Shown: in pieces, positions 1 through 4,967 of the stretch
Layout of the letters: each line of letters starts with the position of its first letter
Numbering within the stretch: position 1 is the stretch's first letter
From: Clostridia bacterium
GTDB taxonomy: Bacteria > Bacillota > Clostridia > Oscillospirales > Acutalibacteraceae
Direction: 5' to 3'
DNA length: 5,485 bases
Assembly: GCA_024404065.1 (NCBI GenBank)
Contig: JAKSQR010000108.1
Coordinates: forward strand, 1-5,485
Position numbers and translations under genes: made by a program
Notes under the pieces: generated by a model
Databases searched by the model: none
Told to the model about the DNA's origin: nothing
Seen by the model: the letters and a program-made list of their open reading frames with translations, nothing else

Positions 1-50
1 TCACCGTCAACTGTTATTTTTTCCTTAAAATGTACAAATAAATATGGCAT
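1..50 (-). CDS. Probable GH43-like glycoside hydrolase (N-terminus only)
   Basis: On the minus strand an ATG at 50-48 opens a frame that runs off the window after 16 codons, reading MPYLFVHFKEKITVDG. A GAGG ribosome binding site (60-57) lies 6 nt before the ATG, and a good promoter lies further upstream, so this is very likely a real gene start. The opening pattern (YLFVHFKEK followed by a DG) resembles, from memory, the first strand of a clostridial group of five-bladed propeller glycoside hydrolases annotated as family 43 or arabinosidase-like. With only 16 residues no catalytic residue is visible, so the enzyme assignment is tentative and the gene could encode something else. It is divergent from the 282-812 gene and not obviously linked to the signalling operon. 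Confidence 0.5.
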   Translation of the reverse strand, partial: MPYLFVHFKEKITVDG

Positions 51-86
51 ATATTACCTCACAATTATTACTTTACACGCAATAAA

Positions 87-115
87 ATTTTATCATAGTT
101 AATCTTTATTTTCAA
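87..115 (-). promoter_or_regulatory. Sigma-A-type promoter for the leftward gene
   Basis: Read on the minus strand, TTGAAA (115-110), a 17-nt spacer and TAAAAT (92-87) form a near-consensus vegetative promoter. The spacer ends in TGA directly before the hexamer, which is an extended -10 element. A start site near 80 would give a leader of about 30 nt that includes the GAGG site at 60-57. Confidence 0.65.
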
Positions 116-159
116 TTATAATCAGTCTTATATTTGAATTTTCAATATATAATTACAGA

Positions 160-170
160 GTAACAAATAA
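160..170 (+). repeat. 11-bp direct repeat GTAACAAATAA, copy 1
   Basis: GTAACAAATAA occurs here and again at 246-256, 86 bp apart start to start, so the two copies bracket the promoter at 207-235. The match does not extend beyond 11 bp except for one further shared base after a mismatch. In DNA this AT-rich the match could be chance or an operator pair. Confidence 0.35.
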
Positions 171-206
171 CCTTCTATATGAGATAAAAAATTGAAGGTA
201 AATTAG

Positions 207-235
207 TTGATATATAATTTTTGTTATGCTATATT
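207..235 (+). promoter_or_regulatory. Sigma-A-type promoter for the 282-812 gene
   Basis: TTGATA (207-212), a 17-nt spacer and TATATT (230-235) make a near-consensus vegetative promoter. TGC directly precedes the -10 hexamer, giving an extended -10 element. The start site would fall near 242, giving a leader of about 40 nt that carries the AAAGGAG ribosome binding site at 268-274. Confidence 0.7.
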
Positions 236-245
236 AAATATAAAG

Positions 246-256
246 GTAACAAATAA
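246..256 (+). repeat. 11-bp direct repeat GTAACAAATAA, copy 2
   Basis: This is the second copy of the element at 160-170. It lies just downstream of the predicted start site near 242, in the leader of the 282-812 transcript, where a bound repressor could block elongation. No regulator for it is visible in the window. Confidence 0.35.
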
Positions 257-281
257 TCACATAGCTTAAAGGAGAATAACT

Positions 282-812
282 ATGGGACTTTTTGGCAGTA
301 TCATTAAAAAAGCAGTTAATGAAGGCGTAGGCAATGCAGTAGGTAAAGCAGTTGAAAAGGCTGTTGCACCTGCAGCGGAAAAGTTTGCAAATATTGCAGC
401 AGAGCATTTTAACACAGCAAGTGATGCTTTAGAAAACTCAACTGAAGCAAAGCAGGAGGCTGGCACTTCACTTGATAACGCTTTTGCAAACCTTGAAAAA
501 GCAGCCGAGCGTTATGCAAATAATGTAGGCACAGCTGCATGGAATCAGATGCTTGGCGAGTTTCCAAAGTGGGAGTTTTCACAGATTACAGATTCAACAG
601 ACGACGAGGGCGAAGATTATTTCCTTATTACAATCACAGCCTATGCCACACAAAATATGCTTAATCAGTACAGAGATATTCTTACAGCTAACGGATATTC
701 CGGCAGCGACCAGATTATGAGAAAGACTATAAACGGCAAAGAATACTGTGTTGATTTTACATTTGCAGAGTCAGGTGACGAAAATCAGATTCGCTATTGC
801 ATATACAAATAA
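282..812 (+). CDS. Hypothetical protein, Ala/Gly-rich helical N-terminus
   Basis: This is a 176-residue cytoplasmic-looking protein that I cannot assign to a named family. It has no signal peptide: the MGLFGSIIKK start is a short amphipathic segment that could touch a membrane. Residues about 11-30 carry spaced small residues (GVGNAVGKAVEKAVAP), a glycine-zipper-like pattern. Residues about 30-88 are Ala-rich and probably helical or coiled coil. Residues about 90-176 look like a small alpha/beta domain, with acidic DDEGED at 107-112, a hydrophobic strand at 113-121, a helix ending in NGYSG, then strands carrying Cys156 and Cys173. Clostridial proteins with a similar MGLF(G) start and Ala/Lys-rich helix often end in zinc ribbons. 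That ribbon is absent here. The start is set by AAAGGAG at 268-274, 7 nt before the ATG. The gene has its own promoter (207-235) and terminator (856-886), so it appears to be a single-gene unit. Its role is unknown. Confidence 0.85.
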   Translation: MGLFGSIIKKAVNEGVGNAVGKAVEKAVAPAAEKFANIAAEHFNTASDALENSTEAKQEAGTSLDNAFANLEKAAERYANNVGTAAWNQMLGEFPKWEFSQITDSTDDEGEDYFLITITAYATQNMLNQYRDILTANGYSGSDQIMRKTINGKEYCVDFTFAESGDENQIRYCIYK

Positions 813-855
813 GTAAGTAAAAATCGGTTGTTGAATAATCTCATATAGAATAGCA

Positions 856-886
856 AAGAAAGCACCTCTGTCTGAGGTGCTTTCTT
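856..886 (+). terminator. Intrinsic terminator, probably bidirectional
   Basis: A perfect 13-bp inverted repeat, AAGAAAGCACCTC (856-868) and GAGGTGCTTTCTT (874-886), encloses the 5-nt loop TGTCT. The 3' arm ends in the U-rich TTTCTT and the 5' arm begins with A-rich sequence, so the hairpin has a U-rich tail in either direction. It lies 44 nt after the stop of the 282-812 gene and separates it from the downstream operon. Confidence 0.88.
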
Positions 887-911
887 AATCTATAAGGGTA
901 TTGCTGAAAGT

Positions 912-946
912 TTTGTAAGAACTATGTAAGATTGATATATTATTAT
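912..946 (+). promoter_or_regulatory. Tandem TGTAAGA operator and -10 upstream of the kinase operon
   Basis: Two identical heptamers TGTAAGA lie at 914-920 and 925-931, 11 bp apart, so both face the same side of the helix. Nine bp after the second comes TATTAT (941-946), a plausible -10. The region that should hold the -35 (about 918-923) is AGAACT, a poor match, and overlaps the repeats. Positions 912-934 match 4406-4428 at 22 of 23 bases, and the 9-bp gap to a -10 is also conserved there. SARP and OmpR/PhoB-type winged-helix activators bind heptamer repeats at 11-bp spacing in place of a -35. The regulator encoded at 2302-3087 has such a domain, so autoregulation is the natural inference. 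The TGTWAH-N5-TGTWAH site of WalR has the same spacing and is the main alternative, though the sixth base here is G. Confidence 0.7.
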
Positions 947-947
947 A

Positions 948-977
948 TTGAATAAACACGCCATAATATTATATAAT
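948..977 (+). promoter_or_regulatory. Possible second, constitutive promoter of the kinase operon
   Basis: TTGAAT (948-953), an 18-nt spacer and TATAAT (972-977) resemble a sigma-A promoter with a perfect -10. It would start near 984 and give a short leader before the ATG at 1007. It could supply basal kinase and regulator expression beside the activated promoter just upstream. No equivalent at the same offset exists at the 4406 copy of the operator, so it is probably not the shared regulated start. Confidence 0.45.
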
Positions 978-1006
978 ATGTCTATGATTATAAAGAGGTT
1001 AGATAA

Positions 1007-2305
1007 ATGGGAATATCTGTTATTGACAATCATATAAACGGTATAAACTTTGCCAATGAGTTTTGTTGTGCTATTTTCACTGCAGTTATTTTAGGCGCTC
1101 TTTTAGTAAAAAAGCATCATAACAACGAAATCAGAGCACTGATATATTTTTGTTTTTGCTCAGCTTCTGCAATGTGGACCGATGCAATTTGTTATATGTG
1201 TGGCGGAAACACCAGACTTGTTGGCGTGCTTTACGCAATGACCGCTGTTTCTTACGCTTTTACCGCTTTTTCTGCCTGCACTTTTCTTATATATATTCTT
1301 ACTTATTTTGAGGAGCGAAAAGGCGTTAAATACTCCAAAGCAAACAAGGCTTGTGCATATATATATTCTGTTATTTGCTCTTTGATTTACGCAAGCTCAA
1401 TATGGACAGGCAGATATTTCTATATTGACAGCACAGGCAGATACCAGGCTACTTCTCGTGCTGCTTTTACAGGTGCAATTTTGTTTCCGCTTGCCGCTAT
1501 AAGCATTATTGTTATTATTGCAAACAGAAAGCTGACCTCAAAAAGAGATACCATAATACACTTGTTTTATAGCTTATCATTTATAATTCTTGGTATATTT
1601 GATAGTATATACACATTATCATTTCACTATATTGTGATGACGGTTTTTGTATTTTGTATTTTCATTTTTATAAATCAGGAAAGGGATAAAGAATTGCAGA
1701 TTAAGGAGAAGGAGCTTGCAATAAGTGAGCTTAATGCTTTGAGACTGCAAATGAATCCGCATTTTGTTTACAATACTCTAGCTTCTATTGATGGCCTGAT
1801 TGTTGTTGAGCCTGATGAAGCAAGGCAGTTAATTGCTAAATTTACAAAGCACCTGCGCTCAAGCTATCTTGATAACAGCCCTGCCTTGGTTCCATTTGAA
1901 AAGGAGCTTGAAAACATAAAGTGCTACCTTTCCGTTGAGCAGGTAAGATTTCCCGATATAAATGTGGAATATAACCTCAATGCAATGGATTTTGATGTTC
2001 CACCACTTACCGTTCAGCCTATTGTTGAAAACGCTATTAAGCATGGTATTTGTAAAAGGGATGACGGCGCAGGTACAATAACAATTTCAACCTTTGATGA
2101 CGATAACAATTATTATATTGAAATTAAGGATAACGGAGTGGGCTTTGATGTCAATTCACCTGAAAAAGATGATGGCAAAAAGCATATTGGTATAGTAAAC
2201 ACACAGAAAAGGTTAGAGCTTATCTGTAAGGGTGAGCTTAAAATAACTAGCGAAATTGATGTAGGTACAAAATCAGTTATTACCATTCCGAAGGAGAATA
2301 TATGA
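1007..2305 (+). CDS. Multi-pass membrane sensor histidine kinase (LytS/YesM class)
   Basis: This 432-residue kinase should sit in the cytoplasmic membrane and phosphorylate the response regulator whose gene overlaps its 3' end. Residues about 15-223 contain roughly seven hydrophobic helices (near 15-35, 42-64, 76-100, 115-133, 153-172, 183-204, 205-223), with only short loops, so the signal is probably sensed within or close to the membrane. A charged coiled coil (about 224-247) leads to the phosphoacceptor motif QMNPHFVYNTL with His252, typical of the His_kinase family PF06580. The ATP-binding part is complete: N-box VENAIKHG at 340-347, G1 box DNGVGF at 375-380, and a second glycine motif GIVNTQKRL at 395-403. 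The AAAGAGG site at 992-998 fixes the start, 8 nt before the ATG. The partner is unusual in being a SARP-type rather than a LytTR or AraC-type regulator. The ligand cannot be read from the sequence. Confidence 0.93.
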   Translation: MGISVIDNHINGINFANEFCCAIFTAVILGALLVKKHHNNEIRALIYFCFCSASAMWTDAICYMCGGNTRLVGVLYAMTAVSYAFTAFSACTFLIYILTYFEERKGVKYSKANKACAYIYSVICSLIYASSIWTGRYFYIDSTGRYQATSRAAFTGAILFPLAAISIIVIIANRKLTSKRDTIIHLFYSLSFIILGIFDSIYTLSFHYIVMTVFVFCIFIFINQERDKELQIKEKELAISELNALRLQMNPHFVYNTLASIDGLIVVEPDEARQLIAKFTKHLRSSYLDNSPALVPFEKELENIKCYLSVEQVRFPDINVEYNLNAMDFDVPPLTVQPIVENAIKHGICKRDDGAGTITISTFDDDNNYYIEIKDNGVGFDVNSPEKDDGKKHIGIVNTQKRLELICKGELKITSEIDVGTKSVITIPKENI

Positions 2306-3087
2306 GAGCATTGTGTGTTGATGATGAGGCAATTTTGCTGCGTGCTTTGGAGAATGCAGTTAGTCAAAGCCCGGATATACAAAGTGTTGCCAAATTTTCA
2401 AATGGAAAAGCAGCAATAGAGTATGCAAGGAATAATCCTGTAGATATTGCATTTCTTGATATAGAAATACATCAGATGAATGGAATTGAGTTGGCTGCTG
2501 AGCTAAGAAAAATATATCCAAAGCTGCTTGTTGTTTTTTGCACAGGCTATGATAGCTATGCACTTGATGCCTTTAAAATACATGCTAATGGTTATCTTAC
2601 AAAGCCTATTTTTGCCGAAGCAGTGCAGGAGCAGATTGACAGCATTAAAGCTATGATTGGCAGTGATGACAGCAATAAGCTTGTTGTAAAATGCTTTGGT
2701 AATTTTGAGGTGTATTATGAGGGTAAGCCCCTTGAATTTACCCGCAGTAAATCCAAAGAGCTTTTTGCTTATCTTATTGACCGAAATGGCGCAACCGTTT
2801 CAGCAGGTCAAATAGCAGTAACTATCTGGGAAGATGAGCTTGACGATAAAAAGATTAAAAATAATCTTTATCAGGCTTATCATCAGCTTAAAGCGGTTAT
2901 GGAGGAAATCGGCTTTGCCGATGTACTTATTAAAAATTCAACCGGTTATGCGGTTAATACCAAACTGATAGACTGCGACTACTATAAGTATCTCAGCAAA
3001 GAAATCAGTATTGAGGATTTACCACAGACCGATTATATGTATCAATACAGCTGGGCAGAGGAAACCAATGCCAGAATAAATAACTGA
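2302..3087 (+). CDS. Response regulator with SARP/OmpR-type DNA-binding domain
   Basis: This 261-residue cytoplasmic transcription factor is the evident partner of the upstream kinase: the two genes share an ATGA overlap, and AAGGAG at 2291-2296 precedes the ATG. The receiver domain (about 1-118) has the full active site: acidic Asp7 and Asp8, phosphoacceptor Asp53 in FLDIEI, Thr81 in CTGYDSYALDAF, and Lys101 before Pro102. Residues about 126-222 form a winged helix of the SARP (Trans_reg_C) kind, starting KCFGNFEVYYEGKPLEF and ending with the wing NSTGYAVNT. The last 40 residues (DCDYYKYL to YSWAEETNARI) resemble the first part of a bacterial transcriptional activation domain, but they stop early, so the protein is a short receiver-SARP form without the long BTAD or TPR region. 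SARP-type domains bind heptamer direct repeats with 11-bp spacing. Exactly such sites occur at 914-931 and 4408-4425, suggesting self-activation and activation of the exported protein genes. Confidence 0.93.
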   Translation: MRALCVDDEAILLRALENAVSQSPDIQSVAKFSNGKAAIEYARNNPVDIAFLDIEIHQMNGIELAAELRKIYPKLLVVFCTGYDSYALDAFKIHANGYLTKPIFAEAVQEQIDSIKAMIGSDDSNKLVVKCFGNFEVYYEGKPLEFTRSKSKELFAYLIDRNGATVSAGQIAVTIWEDELDDKKIKNNLYQAYHQLKAVMEEIGFADVLIKNSTGYAVNTKLIDCDYYKYLSKEISIEDLPQTDYMYQYSWAEETNARINN

Positions 3088-3098
3088 AGGAGTATAAA

Positions 3099-3755
3099 AT
3101 GCCCGTATTATTATTTGAAAGCATTGCATTTGGCATATCACTAATTGCATTTATATATGGCTTTTTTACTGTTTATTTATCAAACTCACCAATGTATTTT
3201 AAGCTTATGGTAAGTGCCGTAGGCTGTTATACACTTGAGGAATTATGGGTAATTGTAAATGCAATCTGTGGCGTGGAAAACGATACATTTTCCATCAGGC
3301 TTATTGGCATTATCGGTTGCTATTGCACCTTTTTAACTGCAAGTTCAAGAGGGCTTACTAACCTGCTTGGAAAGGATGCAGTAAATAAAAAGATACCGAA
3401 ATATGCAGCTCTTATTGCACCTTTAATTGTAGTTTTAATATTTGCTTTTGGATTAAGTAAAGCTCATATACATCAGGGGTTATTCTTTATAGCTATTCTA
3501 ATGCTTGTTTTTCTTCCTATGGTTCTGGATTCTTATTTTGAGCTCAGAAGTCTGCTTTTACCAATGGACGAAAAGAAAAAACTTAAAATCATTAAACTGC
3601 TGAATGTACTTGTGCTTATACAGTATGTAATTTCCTTATCATATATGCTTATCACAGGTATGAATACCTTGCTTGTTATGGATGTTATTTCTGCTATTGG
3701 AATGGCGCTTATTGTTATTGTCAGCAGAAAGGGGGCACTTATATGGAAAGCTTAA
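3099..3755 (+). CDS. Seven-helix membrane protein of unknown function
   Basis: I do not recognise the family of this 218-residue integral membrane protein. Hydrophobic segments lie near residues 5-26, 35-56, 66-88, 102-119, 128-148, 165-186 and 190-208, suggesting seven helices. A lysine-rich loop (DEKKKLKIIK, about 157-166) is probably cytoplasmic, and Glu47 and Glu48 lie inside the second helix. No catalytic or transport signature is visible. Its size and helix count resemble the sensory half of the upstream kinase, so it might be a companion sensor or a membrane adaptor for signalling or for the protease that follows. GAAGGAG (3086-3092) overlaps the regulator stop codon and gives a 6-nt spacing to the ATG. 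The 3' end overlaps the protease gene by 13 nt. This tight packing points to translational coupling and a shared process. Confidence 0.8.
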   Translation: MPVLLFESIAFGISLIAFIYGFFTVYLSNSPMYFKLMVSAVGCYTLEELWVIVNAICGVENDTFSIRLIGIIGCYCTFLTASSRGLTNLLGKDAVNKKIPKYAALIAPLIVVLIFAFGLSKAHIHQGLFFIAILMLVFLPMVLDSYFELRSLLLPMDEKKKLKIIKLLNVLVLIQYVISLSYMLITGMNTLLVMDVISAIGMALIVIVSRKGALIWKA

Positions 3756-4405
3756 ATCTTACCATTTTTATCTGCCTCGCAATTCCTCTTAGTATGACTC
3801 TGCTTATGTTTAAGGGCCACTCAAGAATGCTGTGTGCTTTTTTACTTTCAGGCATGTTTATGTGCGTTTTTTCAGGCGAAATAAACGGACTTGTTTTGAA
3901 TGTGAGCGGCTATGATACCCAATTTTTAGCGGTAAATATAGCACCTTTAGTTGAGGAAATAACAAAGGCTTTGCCTATTATTTTTATTGCATTTCTTGTT
4001 AAACCATCAAGGCAGAAAATTGCTGAATTTGCCCTTATGGTAGGTGTAGGCTTTGCAACCCTTGAAAATATCAGCCTTCTTGTTAATTCAGGCACTATTT
4101 CATTAGGCTATGCTTTCTTAAGAGCTATCGGTGCAGGAATGATGCATGGTATATGCACATTGGTTGTAGGCCTTGCTATGTTTAGCGTTATTGAGGAAAA
4201 AATGGTCTTTTTCTCAGGTACAATTTCGGCGCTTTCCATTGCTATGATTTATCATTCTATATACAATATGCTTATTACATCAAAGTATATGGTGCTTGGT
4301 GCTTTGCTACCCATTGTTACATTTACACTTATTATGATTGTAAGTGTTACACATTTCAGAAAAGTTTCTGTTCAGAAAAATAAAAATATCTCCAAAAACT
4401 CCTGA
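3743..4405 (+). CDS. prsW: PrsW-family intramembrane metalloprotease
   Basis: This 220-residue protein has about seven hydrophobic helices and the conserved intramembrane motifs of the PrsW/CAAX-protease-like group: EEITK at 71-75, GFATLEN at 103-109 (Glu108, Asn109), MMHG at 133-136 (His135) and YHSIYN at 170-175 (His171, Asn175). These acidic and histidine residues are the expected metal ligands and catalytic residues, so the enzyme looks active. In Bacillus subtilis PrsW makes the first cut in the anti-sigma factor RsiW during envelope stress. No sigma or anti-sigma gene lies in this window, so the substrate here may instead be a partner membrane protein or an exported product, or may be encoded elsewhere. 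AAAGGGGG at 3728-3735 and the 13-nt overlap with the upstream gene support the start. The stop codon lies 2 nt before the second operator copy, with no terminator between. The gene symbol denotes the family, not proven orthology. Confidence 0.87.
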   Translation: MESLNLTIFICLAIPLSMTLLMFKGHSRMLCAFLLSGMFMCVFSGEINGLVLNVSGYDTQFLAVNIAPLVEEITKALPIIFIAFLVKPSRQKIAEFALMVGVGFATLENISLLVNSGTISLGYAFLRAIGAGMMHGICTLVVGLAMFSVIEEKMVFFSGTISALSIAMIYHSIYNMLITSKYMVLGALLPIVTFTLIMIVSVTHFRKVSVQKNKNISKNS

Positions 4406-4440
4406 TTTGTAAGAACTGTGTAAGATTGCCGTGTTAAAAT
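4406..4440 (+). promoter_or_regulatory. Second tandem TGTAAGA operator with -10, before the exported genes
   Basis: The heptamers TGTAAGA at 4408-4414 and 4419-4425 are 11 bp apart, and TAAAAT (4435-4440) follows after 9 bp. Positions 4406-4428 match 912-934 with one difference (G4418 against A924). Flanking sequence is not similar, so conservation is confined to the operator. The window expected for a -35 is a poor match, as in an activator-dependent promoter. A start near 4447 gives a short leader with GGGAG at 4461-4465. The element begins directly after the protease stop codon, allowing the exported genes to be expressed separately from the signalling operon. A weaker alternative reading, TTGCCG (4426-4431) with TAATAC (4450-4455), has no counterpart at the first copy. 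Confidence 0.7.
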
Positions 4441-4474
4441 AATGGCAAATAATACACAAAGGGAGACACCGGTT

Positions 4475-4939
4475 ATGAAAAAACTAATATCAGTTATGCT
4501 TTCTGTGGTAATAGTAGTTACCACAATTACTTGCCTCGGTCTTGTTAATGCCTCAGCTGCAAAAACAGGCTACACATTATCAATAGATGGTTTTACAAGT
4601 CGTGAGATAGTCGATGTATCTGTTGGTTTTGAAAATGAAGATGGCAGCCTTGCACAGGCTAATTTAATTAAAATCAAGGTAAAAGCACTTAATGATGGCA
4701 ATCCAGACCTTTTTTATTGGATGGCTGAAAATAATCTTGCAAAAAATGGTAAGATTGAAATACTTAATGCCAAAGATGGTAAATTAAGCCGACGCATTGA
4801 ATTTAGTAATGCATACTGTGTTCATTATGAAGAAACATTTGAGGTAACAGCAACAGGTGCTCAGATGTTTGAAGAAATCTGGATATCAGCTGGAAATATT
4901 AAAATGAATACACTTGAATATGAAGCTAACTGGAACTGA
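4475..4939 (+). CDS. Sec-exported TssD/Hcp-like tube-family protein
   Basis: This 154-residue protein begins with a classical signal peptide: Lys2-Lys3, a hydrophobic stretch at 4-24 and the AXA site NASAA, with cleavage probable after Ala28. There is no lipobox. The mature part (about 125 residues) matches, from memory, the TssD/Hcp-like family of Bacteroidota type VI tubes: LSIDGF strand, acidic DLFYWM at 78-83, NGKIEI strand, IEFSNAYCVHYEETF at 108-122, an ISAGNIKM strand at 137-144, and the closing EYEANW. Length and order fit one complete Hcp-type beta-barrel unit. The start at 4475 is preferred over the in-frame ATG at 4442 because GGGAG (4461-4465) lies 9 nt before it, the signal peptide starts there, and 4442 lies upstream of the predicted transcript start. 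Family members in type VI systems are not Sec-exported, so this may be an envelope or surface protein that reuses the fold. No secretion machinery is visible in the window. Confidence 0.82.
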   Translation: MKKLISVMLSVVIVVTTITCLGLVNASAAKTGYTLSIDGFTSREIVDVSVGFENEDGSLAQANLIKIKVKALNDGNPDLFYWMAENNLAKNGKIEILNAKDGKLSRRIEFSNAYCVHYEETFEVTATGAQMFEEIWISAGNIKMNTLEYEANWN

Positions 4940-4967
4940 TAGGTCATAGGTGTTAAGGAGAATTGAC

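Noticed and set aside
170..199. Inverted repeat ACCTTC / GAAGGT with an 18-nt loop
   Set aside because: Only 6 bp pair, the pairing does not extend on either side, and such matches are expected by chance in this region.
266..466. Minus-strand open frame of 66 codons
   Set aside because: It is antisense to the well-supported 282-812 gene, has no ribosome binding site or promoter, and its composition mirrors the Ala-rich coding strand.
914..931. WalR (YycF) site TGTWAH-N5-TGTWAH as the explanation of the double heptamer
   Set aside because: The spacing fits, but all four half-sites carry G at the sixth position where WalR prefers A, C or T. A regulator with a suitable domain is encoded between the two copies. 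It remains an alternative but is not the preferred one.
1859..2563. Three minus-strand open frames (1859-2044, 2113-2382, 2360-2563)
   Set aside because: They lie entirely opposite the histidine kinase and response regulator genes, whose conserved motifs prove the plus strand. None resembles a protein family.
3910..4095. Minus-strand open frame of 61 codons
   Set aside because: It is antisense to the conserved core of the PrsW-like gene and has no independent support.
4442..4474. In-frame upstream ATG at 4442 that would add 11 residues (MANNTQRETPV) to the first exported protein
   Set aside because: It has no ribosome binding site, lies just upstream of the predicted transcript start near 4447, and would bury the signal peptide. 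The ATG at 4475 has GGGAG 9 nt upstream and starts a standard signal peptide.
4475..4939. Lipoprotein reading of the signal peptide (Cys20 in TTITC)
   Set aside because: The residues before Cys20 (T-I-T) do not form a lipobox, and a normal AXA cleavage site follows at NASAA.
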